From positions 1 through 64,000 of the forward strand of contig JALHMS010000025.1 in NCBI GenBank assembly GCA_022843925.1: a DNA stretch of 64,000 nucleotides, read 5' to 3'. The DNA is from Burkholderiales bacterium (GTDB lineage Bacteria; Pseudomonadota; Gammaproteobacteria; Burkholderiales; Ga0077523). Position numbers and translations under genes: made by a program. Under the pieces are notes generated by a model, which did no database searches, was not told the DNA's origin, and saw only the letters and a list, made by a program, of their open reading frames with translations. Each line of letters starts with the position of its first letter. Positions within the stretch are counted from its first letter, which is position 1. Of this stretch, positions 19,316-27,155 are shown piece after piece.

Positions 19316-19453
19316 GGTACTTCAAGCCAATGGAATAGGGTCATGGCCCCATCGGGAGTGGGCGACCGGATCGGCATCGGCGTGCGCTTTCCGCGGGAAG
19401 AAGCCCGTGTGCCGATCGTTCGATGGGGCACCGGGCAATCCGCCGGACGAAAA

Positions 19454-19483
19454 AAAAACGCCACGCTTTCGCGTGGCGTTTTT
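19454..19483. terminator. Bidirectional intrinsic terminator
   Basis: A perfect stem, AAAAACGCCACGC against GCGTGGCGTTTTT, with a TTTC loop. The A-run on the left and T-run on the right let it work on either strand. It isolates the secretion operon's promoter region from whatever lies to the right; no gene is seen between it and the prophage (19484-19712). Confidence 0.9.
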
Positions 19484-19707
19484 CCTTTCCCGTGCCCAAC
19501 CGCCAAGTTCGGACGAGTCAACAGAGCCGAGGCTCTTGCGCACCTATACCGCAACGGCCGTGCCCGATGAGATTTCGCGCAAGGCTTCAATGCGTTAGCC
19601 GGCGACAGGCGGCCAGGCCGGCCGGCATCGTCAAGCTTCCCGACAGCGGGCGGGGACGAACGAAGTGCATGGCTCTTCCGGCAACCTGAGGTGCCGCGAT
19701 GCGGATC

Positions 19708-19712
19708 GCCAC
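19708..19712 (+). repeat. Target-site duplication, left copy (GCCAC)
   Basis: The five bases before the prophage's first TGT are identical to the five after its other end (60640-60644), as expected for Mu-type transposition. Confidence 0.85.
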
Positions 19713-19767
19713 TGTAAAACGCCGCGCGGTTTGGGACTGATTGACGCGCGGTTTGGGACTTGACGCG
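19713..19767. other. Prophage right end with two tandem transposase-binding sites (R1, R2)
   Basis: After TGTAAAACGC come two adjacent 22-bp units, CGCGCGGTTTGGGACTGATT.. (from 19723) and CGCGCGGTTTGGGACTTGAC.. (from 19745). In Mu, R1 and R2 are likewise contiguous 22-bp MuA sites starting within ten bases of the end. A third site is not obvious. Confidence 0.8.
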
Positions 19768-19788
19768 CTCCGCCCTTCCGCGCACCCG

Positions 19789-20580
19789 TCAAAACAGCCC
19801 GCCCGCACCCGGCTCGAAGTTGCAGATCACCAGCTCCCGAGCAACGCCTGGCGCGCCGTTGTTGTTCCCGACGCTGTACTTCAACTCCACCTCCAGCACG
19901 TGCAGGCCGTCGAACTCGGCGCGGATCTCGGGGTGGTCGTTGATCGACAGCATCATCCGGCCCTTCACGCTTCGCATCGTCTCAGCCAGGCGCTCATACT
20001 CGCGCCAGGGAAACGGGACGCCGTAGCCCTCCGTCTCCCAGTAAGGGGGATCGGCGTAGAAGAACGTGTGGGGCCGGTCGTACCGGGTGACGCACTCGCT
20101 CCAAGGCAGGTTCTCGACCGTGGTGCCCGTCAAACGCAGGTGCGCGGCCGACAAGTTCTCCTCGATCCGGAGCAGATTGACCGGGCTTCCCGTGGTGGCC
20201 GTGCCGAAGCTCTGGCCTTCCACCCGGCCGCCGAAGGCGTGGTGCTGGAGGTAGAAGAACCGGGCGGCGCGCTGGATGTCGGTGAGCGGCGCCGTGGGCG
20301 TCTCCTGCAGCCACTTGAACACCTGCCGCGACGAGAGCGCCCACTTGAACTGCCGGACAAACTCTTCGAGGTGGTGCTGCACCACGCGGTAGAGGTTCAC
20401 CAGCTCGCCGTTGATGTCGTTCAGGACCTCGACGGGCGCTGGCACATGGCGCAGGAAGTACAGCGCCCCGCCGCCACAGAACAGCTCGACGTAGCAGTCG
20501 TGGGGCGGGAACAGCGGGAGCAGGCGGTCGGCGAGGCGGCGTTTGCCGCCCAGCCAGGGAATGATCGGTGAGGCGTTCAT
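19789..20580 (-). CDS. DNA N6-adenine methyltransferase (Dam/D12 class)
   Basis: A 263-residue enzyme that should transfer a methyl group from S-adenosylmethionine to adenine. It has the AdoMet site PWLGGKRRL (8-16), the acidic ELFCGGGALY (32-41) and the catalytic DPPY (177-180, FYADPPYWETEGY). It is the last phage gene, 76 nt from the right end, the position held in Mu by the DNA-modification gene mom; its likely role is self-methylation against host restriction. A perfect 14-bp palindrome, GCCACGCGCGTGGC (20625-20638), lies 44 nt before the ATG. The start was chosen so that the conserved PWLGGK block begins near residue 8. Confidence 0.92.
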   Translation of the reverse strand: MNASPIIPWLGGKRRLADRLLPLFPPHDCYVELFCGGGALYFLRHVPAPVEVLNDINGELVNLYRVVQHHLEEFVRQFKWALSSRQVFKWLQETPTAPLTDIQRAARFFYLQHHAFGGRVEGQSFGTATTGSPVNLLRIEENLSAAHLRLTGTTVENLPWSECVTRYDRPHTFFYADPPYWETEGYGVPFPWREYERLAETMRSVKGRMMLSINDHPEIRAEFDGLHVLEVELKYSVGNNNGAPGVARELVICNFEPGAGGLF

Positions 20581-20624
20581 GGTTCGTCCGTGAGCAGTCG
20601 TGGGGTCGTGATAGCCTCCCGACC

Positions 20625-20638
20625 GCCACGCGCGTGGC
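20625..20638 (-). promoter_or_regulatory. Palindrome upstream of the phage methylase gene
   Basis: GCCACGCGCGTGGC is a perfect 14-bp palindrome centred 51 nt before the methylase ATG. It is in a 141-nt gap in an otherwise tightly packed region and could serve separate control of the methylase. It does not match the CGGAA-N4-TTCCG element of the late operons. Confidence 0.4.
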
Positions 20639-20721
20639 CGAGGGGCCTTGGCCAATGCTCACGGTTGGAACGTGGGCTGCGGCGGCCGGTGCGTGCGTCA
20701 ACACGTGCCGGTCGCCCTTCG

Positions 20722-21222
20722 TCAAACCACCGGCCGCGCCGGTGCGGCGGGCAGGTCCGCCAGCAGTTCCTCCTCGGTAGGCACCGGCCGCGTCTCTGCC
20801 TGAACCTCCGCAAGTACCTCGTAGCACGCAGCCCAGACGTTGGAGCGCCAGGCGCGAAGCGCGGCGCCCTCCGCCGCGAACTGCGGGACCGCCGGCTCGT
20901 CGGCGTAGGTGACGGCAGACCAGATTCCGTCGTAGCCCCAGGCCATCGCGACGCTATCGAGGTGCCACTGCACCGCGGCGGTCAGTGCCACCCGAATCTC
21001 TTCCAACGTGGGCAGTGTCGGCTCCGGTGGCGGCGGCAGAGCGACGGACTCCCAGGTGGCACCGTTCCACCGCAGCTCGTGGCCCTCAGGCACTGCGGAT
21101 GGGGGTTCGTCCGACACCGAGAATGCGGGCACCAGGAACTCTCCCTCCTCCAGCGGCGACGGATCGCAGGTCACGGGGCCGGCGTAGCGGCCAGAAATGG
21201 GGTCGAAGCTGTAGGCGATCAT
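20722..21222 (-). CDS. Tail fiber assembly-like protein
   Basis: A 166-residue protein directly after the fiber gene (2-nt gap). The N-terminus (MIAYSFDPISGRYAGPVTCD) and the HELRWNGATWESV segment match the pattern of tail-fiber assembly chaperone-like proteins, which give amino-terminal strands describing bait like FDP.TG.Y.G. The C-terminal half (LEEIRVALTAAVQWHLDSVA, Trp-rich) resembles the helical part often found in this group. Its role would be to help fold or attach the fiber. The call rests on position and motif resemblance. Confidence 0.65.
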   Translation of the reverse strand: MIAYSFDPISGRYAGPVTCDPSPLEEGEFLVPAFSVSDEPPSAVPEGHELRWNGATWESVALPPPPEPTLPTLEEIRVALTAAVQWHLDSVAMAWGYDGIWSAVTYADEPAVPQFAAEGAALRAWRSNVWAACYEVLAEVQAETRPVPTEEELLADLPAAPARPVV

Positions 21223-21224
21223 GA

Positions 21225-21938
21225 TCAGTACCGAATGACAGCGAGGAGCGCAACGTTGCGCGGACGGGCTTCGGCGCCGCCGGAGGCGCCAGTCGTTGGT
21301 GAGCCGGCGGCCAGGCTCGTGCCCTGGCCATAGCCCACGCCACCGACGAAGCCGGACTCTGTGTGGGTGTGGCTCTTGTTGTCGTCCGCCTGGTAGCTGC
21401 CGAGCGCCCGACCCAGGTCGGACTCGTACGACGTCGAGCCATCGTGGAAGCTGCGCACGAACAGACCACGCAGATCCGGCAGTCGAAACGTCGTCGAGCC
21501 ATCACCGGGGCTGAAGCTGCCGGGTGTGGCGACGCTCCAGGCCCCGTCGTTGGCGGTGACGTTCCCAGTCGTCTGCGCATGCGTCCAGAGCGCGGTGTAT
21601 GTGGCGCGCGAGATGAGCGCGCCGTTGGCCTTCAGATAGCCCGGCGGGGCGACGGTCGAAGGGACCCACAGCAGGGTGCCGATGGGCACGACGGGCGCCG
21701 CAGAGATCAACGCCTGGATCGAGAGAAGCACCTGGTTGAGCGTGCCCTGCGCAGGCGTGAGTCCGGCGGCGACGATCAGCGCGCGCAGCTCCTCCGTGAT
21801 CATGTGGAACCAGTACGGTCCGGGCCGCGTAGCAGCAACGCCGCTCCCCGGATTGCCGGACGTGGGATAGCCGATCGACGGGCTGACGGGTGCGGTGGGT
21901 GGGGTGCCGATGGCTCCGGCGGAATAGGCGCGATCCAT
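21225..21938 (-). CDS. Short tail fiber with phage collar domain
   Basis: A 237-residue protein. The central region (GTLLWVPSTVAPPGYLKANG, then STTFRLPDLRGLFVRSFHDG) is a phage tail-collar domain. The C-terminus (DNKSHTHTESGFVGG ... RPRNVALLAVIRY) is the usual receptor-proximal end, with the His-rich SHTHT strand. It is short for a fiber and follows the gp48-like gene, the Mu position of fiber gene S. GAGGAG lies 6 nt before the ATG. It probably determines host range together with the protein encoded just downstream. Confidence 0.85.
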   Translation of the reverse strand: MDRAYSAGAIGTPPTAPVSPSIGYPTSGNPGSGVAATRPGPYWFHMITEELRALIVAAGLTPAQGTLNQVLLSIQALISAAPVVPIGTLLWVPSTVAPPGYLKANGALISRATYTALWTHAQTTGNVTANDGAWSVATPGSFSPGDGSTTFRLPDLRGLFVRSFHDGSTSYESDLGRALGSYQADDNKSHTHTESGFVGGVGYGQGTSLAAGSPTTGASGGAEARPRNVALLAVIRY

Positions 21939-21950
21939 GATCGGCTCCTC

Positions 21951-22517
21951 TTAGGCGTAGGCGAACAGCACTTGCGTGTGGGCCGGCTTGTAGCGCCGGA
22001 TCACGCATTCGAGCGGGGCGTTGCCCCAGATGGCGAGCGGATCGTCGACGGTGTCGTCGACGGCGAACACGCGCACGGTCACGGCTGGCGCATTGATGTA
22101 CCAGGCGAAGCGCCAAGGCGCGTCGTAGACGGGCAGATCCACGTCATCGTCGACCGTATGTGGGTGAGGCTCCGTCACCGTCACGACGAACCCGGCGGCC
22201 AGCGCGATCTGGATGAAGTACTCGGCTCGCTGTCCGCCCTGGGAGGTCAGCTTGCCGACCACGGCGTCGCGTCGCTGGCCTGGTGTCGGCTCCACTGTCG
22301 GCGTGAAGACGCAGGTGTCGGGCAGACCCGCCACGCGCTCCCAATCGGCGAGGAGGTCCGCGGCTGTGCGTACGTCCGCCTCATCAATGAGCGACTCGGC
22401 CCTGCCCTGCACGGCATCGAGCGAGAGACCCTCCGCCGTCAACTCCGGGCCGATGTTGACGCCGCGCGGGTTGTACGCGACGGGTGGCAGCAGGTGGGCG
22501 AGCAGCTCGGCGTGCAT
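21951..22517 (-). CDS. Baseplate protein, DUF2313 (Mu gp48-like)
   Basis: A 188-residue protein starting on the last base of the gp47-like stop. The N-terminus (HAELLAHLLPPVAYNP...) and SLDAVQGRAESLIDEADVRT, then DTCVFTPTVEPTPGQRRDAVVGKL (interrupted here for length) fit DUF2313, a family of Mu-like baseplate wedge proteins. It would sit at the baseplate periphery, between the J-like wedge and the fibers. Confidence 0.88.
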   Translation of the reverse strand: MHAELLAHLLPPVAYNPRGVNIGPELTAEGLSLDAVQGRAESLIDEADVRTAADLLADWERVAGLPDTCVFTPTVEPTPGQRRDAVVGKLTSQGGQRAEYFIQIALAAGFVVTVTEPHPHTVDDDVDLPVYDAPWRFAWYINAPAVTVRVFAVDDTVDDPLAIWGNAPLECVIRRYKPAHTQVLFAYA

Positions 22518-23575
22518 CAGGTGAGCGTTACCGTGCCGAGCGTGGCCAGCTCGATGTGGGTGGAGTCGACGAGCGTGGTCACGTTGCCGCTCGGCGCTGT
22601 GAGCACGTAGTCGACGACGCCCGGCACCTCAGCGATCAGTGCGCCGATTCGGGTCGCGATCACGGTGCCGCCCGGCTTCAAAGCACCGAAGTACGCCGCG
22701 AGGAGCGACGTGATCGTGGCGGTCGCGGTGACGAGCGTCGTGCCCGACAGCGTGAGCGAAGCGGTCACGGCCACCGGTACCAGCGTCGGACCGGAGACGA
22801 GGCAGTCGGCCGTCACCGGGCGCTTCGCGTCGATGTTCGCTTGCGTCGACGAGATCAGGCCGCCCGAGGGCACGTTGCCGCCGGCGGCAAGGATCACCAC
22901 GTCGACCGTCCCGACGCCACGCCGCAACGGATAGCAGTAGGCCGTGGCCACGCCCGCGACCTCCAGCGCCCATGCGATGTAGTCGTGCGCGGCGCCGCCC
23001 TGGGGCGGCAACTGGATCCGGTCGAGCAGACGATCGAGTAGAGACGCGTCGGTCTCGATCTCCGCGCCCCCTGTCATCGTGCCAATCGTCGCGGCCGACG
23101 ACACCGCTGGTGGCGCGCTGGACAACGTGAGCGGTGTCGTTGCTGCGGCGTTGCCACCTGTGCCTGCGACGGATGCTGCTGCGGCGAGGCTCACCGTGCC
23201 GCCCCCGCCGATCGTGCCTGCGACGGTGGTGAGGTACGCGACGCCCGCGAGCGTGCGTGCCTCCGTCCCGATGGGCACCGCGGCGCCCGAGGTACCCGAG
23301 AACGTGATCGTGCCGGAGGCCACGGACGCGGGGCGTCGCGTGAGGCCGAAGATGCTCGACCAGCGATCCAAGTACTCCGCCTCGGCGGTGTCCGGGAGGA
23401 TCTGTCGCGCGAGCCACTGCTGGTGCTGATACAGGCCCTCGATCGCGGCACCGACGGCAGCGGCGCGCACGGCGTAGTCGGAGTCCGCGCCGATGTACGC
23501 CTCGGGGCGGAGGTTCGCGATGTCGCGGAGGATTGCGTCGCGGACTACCGCGTAGTCGGGCGTGGTGAACGGCAT
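22517..23575 (-). CDS. Baseplate J-like protein (Mu gp47)
   Basis: A 352-residue baseplate wedge protein. PEAYIGADSDYAVRAAAVG and LPDTAEAEYLDRWSSIFGL are characteristic of gpJ/gp47 proteins, as is RLLDRIQLPPQGGAAHDYIA in the middle and a beta-rich C-terminus with a variable-loop character (VTADCLVSGPTLVPVAVTAS). It starts at 23575, sharing one base with the gp46-like stop. Together with gp46 and gp48 it forms the wedge around the hub. Confidence 0.9.
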   Translation of the reverse strand: MPFTTPDYAVVRDAILRDIANLRPEAYIGADSDYAVRAAAVGAAIEGLYQHQQWLARQILPDTAEAEYLDRWSSIFGLTRRPASVASGTITFSGTSGAAVPIGTEARTLAGVAYLTTVAGTIGGGGTVSLAAAASVAGTGGNAAATTPLTLSSAPPAVSSAATIGTMTGGAEIETDASLLDRLLDRIQLPPQGGAAHDYIAWALEVAGVATAYCYPLRRGVGTVDVVILAAGGNVPSGGLISSTQANIDAKRPVTADCLVSGPTLVPVAVTASLTLSGTTLVTATATITSLLAAYFGALKPGGTVIATRIGALIAEVPGVVDYVLTAPSGNVTTLVDSTHIELATLGTVTLT

Positions 23576-23946
23576 CAGAGCACCTGAACGGGATGAGTGA
23601 ACGTCAGGCGCTCGCCGCCGGCGGCCAGCACCTCGACGCGCAGGTGCAATCGACCGATGCGTGGCTGCTCGGTCGTGATGTCGATCTCTCGCGCGCGGCC
23701 GTCCTCGAGGATCGGCGCAAGCGCGGATTCGGCGTACTGCCGGGCCAGCTTCGCGACGCGCGGGAGGTCCTTCTCGCGGGCCAGTTCGTGCAGGCGTGAG
23801 CCGAGCGCGACGTCGGCCCACCACGAGCCCAGTGGCACCATGAGGCGGAGGTAGATCGCGGTGGCGAGGCCCGCCGCGGGGTCGCGCTTCGGCTGCCCGG
23901 AGGCGAGCACGTAGTCCGCTATGGCGGGGGCGAGATACGGACTCAT
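23575..23946 (-). CDS. Baseplate wedge protein (Mu gp46-like, gp25-type)
   Basis: A 123-residue protein. The ATG at 23946 overlaps the previous stop (ATGA). ATAIYLRLMVPLGSWWADVALGSRLHEL is the family's conserved core (gp46/T4 gp25-type), followed by QYAESALAPILEDGRAREID and a C-terminal strand. It would form the lysozyme-like wedge inner ring contact. Confidence 0.88.
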   Translation of the reverse strand: MSPYLAPAIADYVLASGQPKRDPAAGLATAIYLRLMVPLGSWWADVALGSRLHELAREKDLPRVAKLARQYAESALAPILEDGRAREIDITTEQPRIGRLHLRVEVLAAGGERLTFTHPVQVL

Positions 23947-24131
23947 TTCTCGTTCGTCAGCCAGTGCCACACAAGTGCGAGCGGCCAGAGCAGCCACGCG
24001 AGTAGAGCGAGCTTCCGCGCGACGGCGTCCACACGACCCTCGGACTCATGGATGCAGCCGAGCGTGTAGCCCCCGACGACACCGCCGATGCAGAGGTACA
24101 GCCCCGCGAGGTGGGCGACCAGGTGCGTCAT
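23943..24131 (-). CDS. Small two-helix membrane protein in the baseplate operon
   Basis: A 62-residue protein with two hydrophobic segments (HLAGLYLCIGGVVGGYTLG and ALLAWLLWPLALVWHWL). It overlaps its neighbours by ATGA on both sides, so it is clearly expressed with the baseplate genes. Mu itself has no counterpart here that I recognise. It could be a membrane-acting accessory (superinfection or injection related); this is inference only. Confidence 0.65.
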   Translation of the reverse strand: MTHLVAHLAGLYLCIGGVVGGYTLGCIHESEGRVDAVARKLALLAWLLWPLALVWHWLTNEK

Positions 24132-24748
24132 ATCGTCTGCGTCGGGCCGTTGGTGTCGCCCGCTCCGTTGTTCTCGTGGTGGGTGTGCGTGTTGTAGACG
24201 GCGCGCATGTCACTCATCGTCTTGACGTTCGAGGCCGACAGGTCGGTGATCTGGCCTGCGGCTTTCAGGGCGGCGGATGCCTGCACCAGCGGCGTCGTCA
24301 GGCTCACAGCGGTGGCGGCCGTCACGGTCATCGTGGGCGTCGTGATCTCGACTGCCGTCGACGCGTTGATGCGCAGCGTCTGCGTCGTGATCTCGATGAC
24401 GCGACCGCGCTTCAGCACCACCTTGTCGCCCTCGTCCGTGTAGAGCGCCACCTCACCCGCCGCGAGGTTGCGCAGGCGATAGCTGCCGTGCTCCGTGGCG
24501 ATCACCACGCCATGCGAGGTCTTGCCGCCGATCGGGAGCACCACGGCGGCGGTGCCCGCCAACGGCCGGGACGTGAACCCGTAGTGCTGCATCAGCTCCA
24601 CGGCGTCGAGCTGCTCGCCGGCGAGCGCGGCGGCCTGGGCAAGCTGCACGGGGGCACTGCTGCCCACGCCGGCGAGCACGGCACGGAACGCCTGGCGCAC
24701 GCGGCCCAGGGCGCGGTCGATGCGGCGCTCGATCTCCACGGCGATCAC
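24128..24748 (-). CDS. Baseplate spike protein (Mu gp45-like)
   Basis: A 206-residue central spike from a GTG start at 24748 (GTGA overlap with the hub gene). An N-terminal OB-like part (FTSRPLAGTAAVVLPIGGKT, then SHGVVIATEHGSYRLR) precedes a repetitive Thr/Val-rich beta-helix (INASTAVEITTPTMTVTAAT). The tip YNTHTHHENN carries an HxH-type motif, which in Mu gp45 and P2 gpV coordinates an iron ion at the needle apex. It would pierce the outer membrane during contraction. Confidence 0.9.
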   Translation of the reverse strand: MIAVEIERRIDRALGRVRQAFRAVLAGVGSSAPVQLAQAAALAGEQLDAVELMQHYGFTSRPLAGTAAVVLPIGGKTSHGVVIATEHGSYRLRNLAAGEVALYTDEGDKVVLKRGRVIEITTQTLRINASTAVEITTPTMTVTAATAVSLTTPLVQASAALKAAGQITDLSASNVKTMSDMRAVYNTHTHHENNGAGDTNGPTQTI

Positions 24749-25872
24749 GACGGGCTCTCCACGTTGCCGGCGATCGCATTGCGCCCGCGCCGGTACCGGC
24801 GGCTGTGCGGGTGGGCATCGATCTGCCAGAGGCCGTCTTCCTTCAGCTCCAGCGTCGTGACGGCCCCCTGATCGCGGCCGCCAGCGAAGCGGCGCCGCAT
24901 GAGGAAGTACATCCCGTCGACGCCGTGCGGCGTGCTCACGACATGCACGCGCTGCCCAGGTGTCCACAGCGCGCCATCGGCCGCGGTGCCCGGTGCGTAG
25001 ATGCGGTGGCCACGGACGCGGGCCGTAAGGTCGTACGACTGCAGGCGTGCGTCGGCGATGAGCTTCCGGGCGCGGGCGGTGCACAGCGCGGCGGTGTCGG
25101 CGTCGTGGTCGATGACGATCCGCGGTCGGAAATACGGCACGCCCGTGTCGGTCGCGCTGCCGGAGAGCGCGGGCTTCGCGGCCTCCGACTCGGTGCCGTG
25201 TGCCTGGCCGAGCACGGTGACGTTCGAGTACCGGCGATGCATCGAGCGCCGCTCGGTGAGGTCGAGCAGGTTGTTGCCCGTGCCGTCGCGGTGCATTGCG
25301 AGTGTTGCCACCGGGAACGCGCCCGAGGTGTCGGGCCCGCCCACGATCAGCGTGCCGTCGGGTGCGAACCACGGCCACAGGCCATTGGCCTCGCAGGCGT
25401 TGGCCAGCACCTGCCAGGCGGTGTCACCGGGCTCGATGGTGATCTTCTCGCGGATGGCCGTGCTGGCGGCGTCGATGCGAATCCGCGTGACGCCCAGCGG
25501 GCGCACGATCTTCGCCACGATCTCGGGGAGATCCACGCGGCGGACCGTGAGGATCGGCGCCGCGCAGTCGAGCAGCGCGGCAGCACCGTCGCGCCCGGAG
25601 ATCGTGAGCGTGTGATTGCGGCGGTCGACGCGGTGCGTGATCTCGTCGATGCGGCCCTCCATCACCACGTCGTCGCCCACGCGGATGGTGGTGCGCGCAC
25701 CGGGGATGACCTCGGCGGGCAGGCGCTGCGTGCTCTCGCCCAGCGTCACGTTCCACGCGTCGGCTGGCGTCATGAGATCGCTATCGATGTCGTAGCTCTC
25801 CCAGTCGGTGTGCGCCTGCCCGCCGATCGCGAGCGACACGGTCTCACGCGAGGTCTCACGCGGCGAAGCCAT
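24745..25872 (-). CDS. Baseplate hub protein (Mu gpP-like)
   Basis: A 375-residue gpD/gpP-type hub protein. The first part (SYDIDSDLMTPADAWNVTLG, VIPGARTTIRVGDDVVMEGR, DEITHRVDRRNHTLTISGRD) is diagnostic. The middle holds the WQVLANACEANGLWPWFAPDG segment. It starts 17 nt before the gpN stop and ends in a GTGA overlap with the spike gene. It connects the tail tube end to the spike. Confidence 0.92.
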   Translation of the reverse strand: MASPRETSRETVSLAIGGQAHTDWESYDIDSDLMTPADAWNVTLGESTQRLPAEVIPGARTTIRVGDDVVMEGRIDEITHRVDRRNHTLTISGRDGAAALLDCAAPILTVRRVDLPEIVAKIVRPLGVTRIRIDAASTAIREKITIEPGDTAWQVLANACEANGLWPWFAPDGTLIVGGPDTSGAFPVATLAMHRDGTGNNLLDLTERRSMHRRYSNVTVLGQAHGTESEAAKPALSGSATDTGVPYFRPRIVIDHDADTAALCTARARKLIADARLQSYDLTARVRGHRIYAPGTAADGALWTPGQRVHVVSTPHGVDGMYFLMRRRFAGGRDQGAVTTLELKEDGLWQIDAHPHSRRYRRGRNAIAGNVESPS

Positions 25873-27091
25873 ACAGGCGGTCTCCGCGGGTGAGGTCGTT
25901 CGGGCGGCGCAGACCGCGGCCGAGGTTGAGGCGCCACAGCTCGGGGGCGCGAGTGTGGTCGCCGTACCAGCGGTGCGCGATCAGGCGCAGATTGCCCGGC
26001 GCATCGAGCGTGCGGGTAATGAGCGGCGGGCGCGCTTCGATGATGGCCGCGGCCGCGTCCTGGACTGCGAGCGCCTGCGCGCGCAGGGCGTCGATGATCG
26101 GGCCGGCGGTGTCGAGCGGGTGGATTGCGCGCGTGCGCTCGATCGCGTCGTCGATCTGGCTGCGCGTGTCGGTCGCGATGTCCTCGATCTGGCTCGGCGT
26201 GAGCGATGGTGTCGTGGCCTCGCTGGTCAGCACGGCCTGCGCGGCGCCCGCGAGCCCGGAGGCCGTAACCACCGCGATGGTCGCCTGCGCCGCCGCGGTG
26301 CTCTGATCTTCGGTCGGCCGGCCGCCGGGCAGCAGGCGCGCGATGTCGCCCAGCGCGCCCAGCGTCAAGCGCACGCGGCCGAAGGCGTTCTTGACGGCGT
26401 CGTAGTCGCTCGTGAGGCTGCGGGTAAGCCAGTCGCGCGTGTCGAGGATGTCGTCGGAGAGGGCGGAGAGATCGTTGGCCCACGCCCGCGGCTCAGAGAC
26501 GGCATCGAGGCCGCTCGTGAGCGCACCGCGCACCTCGCGCCGCGCCGCGGTGATCGCATCGTTCATCTGCCCGCGCAGCCGCGCGAAGACCGAGAGTGGG
26601 TTGGCGGCACGGGCCTTGTCGACTACGTCACCGGTCGCGGCGGCAGAGGCGTCGCGCGCCGCGTCGCCCTGCAGGCCGATCGCCTGCGCCTTCTGAAGCG
26701 CCGGCCGGGCGGAGAACACGGCCGCGCTCTCGCGCGTCTCGGAAAACTCGATGGAGAGCGTGCATTGATCGGTGGCCTCGGCGTCGTGCCGGATGTCGTA
26801 GCGGCGCACCTGCACGCGCATCGTGCCGAACACCGGATGCACCAGCTCGCCGGCGCCCGGCGTGTCGAGCGCGGCGAGCAGCTCCTGCAGCTGCAGGTCG
26901 TAGTCGTCGCCGTAGAGAATCGCCTCGATCTGCACGCGCCGCGCATCGCGGCCGAGGTCCTCCACGTCCGCCCCGTCGAGGTATGGGTACGCGTGCTCGG
27001 CGACGGCACGCGAGGCGCTGTCGCCCACGCGCACCACGTCGAACGCGATGCCGCGGAAAGTACAGTCGAGGAGGTTGTCGCGCCAGCTCAT
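25856..27091 (-). CDS. DNA circularization/tail protein (Mu gpN-like)
   Basis: A 411-residue protein beginning MSWRDNLLDCTFRGIAFDV, the N-terminal signature of Mu gpN, with FGTMRVQVRRYDIRHDAEAT and CTLSIEFSETRES following. A helical middle (~150-330) and a C-terminal LysM-like/DNA-circularization region (NLRLIAHRWYGDHTRAPELW) complete it. In Mu the protein is a tail/baseplate component whose relatives are annotated for DNA circularization. It lacks a Shine-Dalgarno and is preceded at 41 nt by the third late palindrome. Confidence 0.9.
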   Translation of the reverse strand: MSWRDNLLDCTFRGIAFDVVRVGDSASRAVAEHAYPYLDGADVEDLGRDARRVQIEAILYGDDYDLQLQELLAALDTPGAGELVHPVFGTMRVQVRRYDIRHDAEATDQCTLSIEFSETRESAAVFSARPALQKAQAIGLQGDAARDASAAATGDVVDKARAANPLSVFARLRGQMNDAITAARREVRGALTSGLDAVSEPRAWANDLSALSDDILDTRDWLTRSLTSDYDAVKNAFGRVRLTLGALGDIARLLPGGRPTEDQSTAAAQATIAVVTASGLAGAAQAVLTSEATTPSLTPSQIEDIATDTRSQIDDAIERTRAIHPLDTAGPIIDALRAQALAVQDAAAAIIEARPPLITRTLDAPGNLRLIAHRWYGDHTRAPELWRLNLGRGLRRPNDLTRGDRLYGFAA

Positions 27092-27100
27092 GGTGGGGCG

Positions 27101-27145
27101 AAGTTACGCGCGCGCGCGGGGCGCTCGAAGGCGGAACGGATTCCG
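27101..27145 (-). promoter_or_regulatory. Candidate late promoter before gpN (copy 3 of the late element)
   Basis: Palindrome CGGAATCCGTTCCG (27145-27132), then 25 nt, then the -10-like TAACTT (27106-27101), then 9 nt to the gpN ATG. TTCCGCCTT is shared with the two other copies. It sits in the only sizeable gap of the tail operon (27092-27155), close to Mu's PP promoter. Confidence 0.6.
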
Positions 27146-27155
27146 CCGTGCGCGA

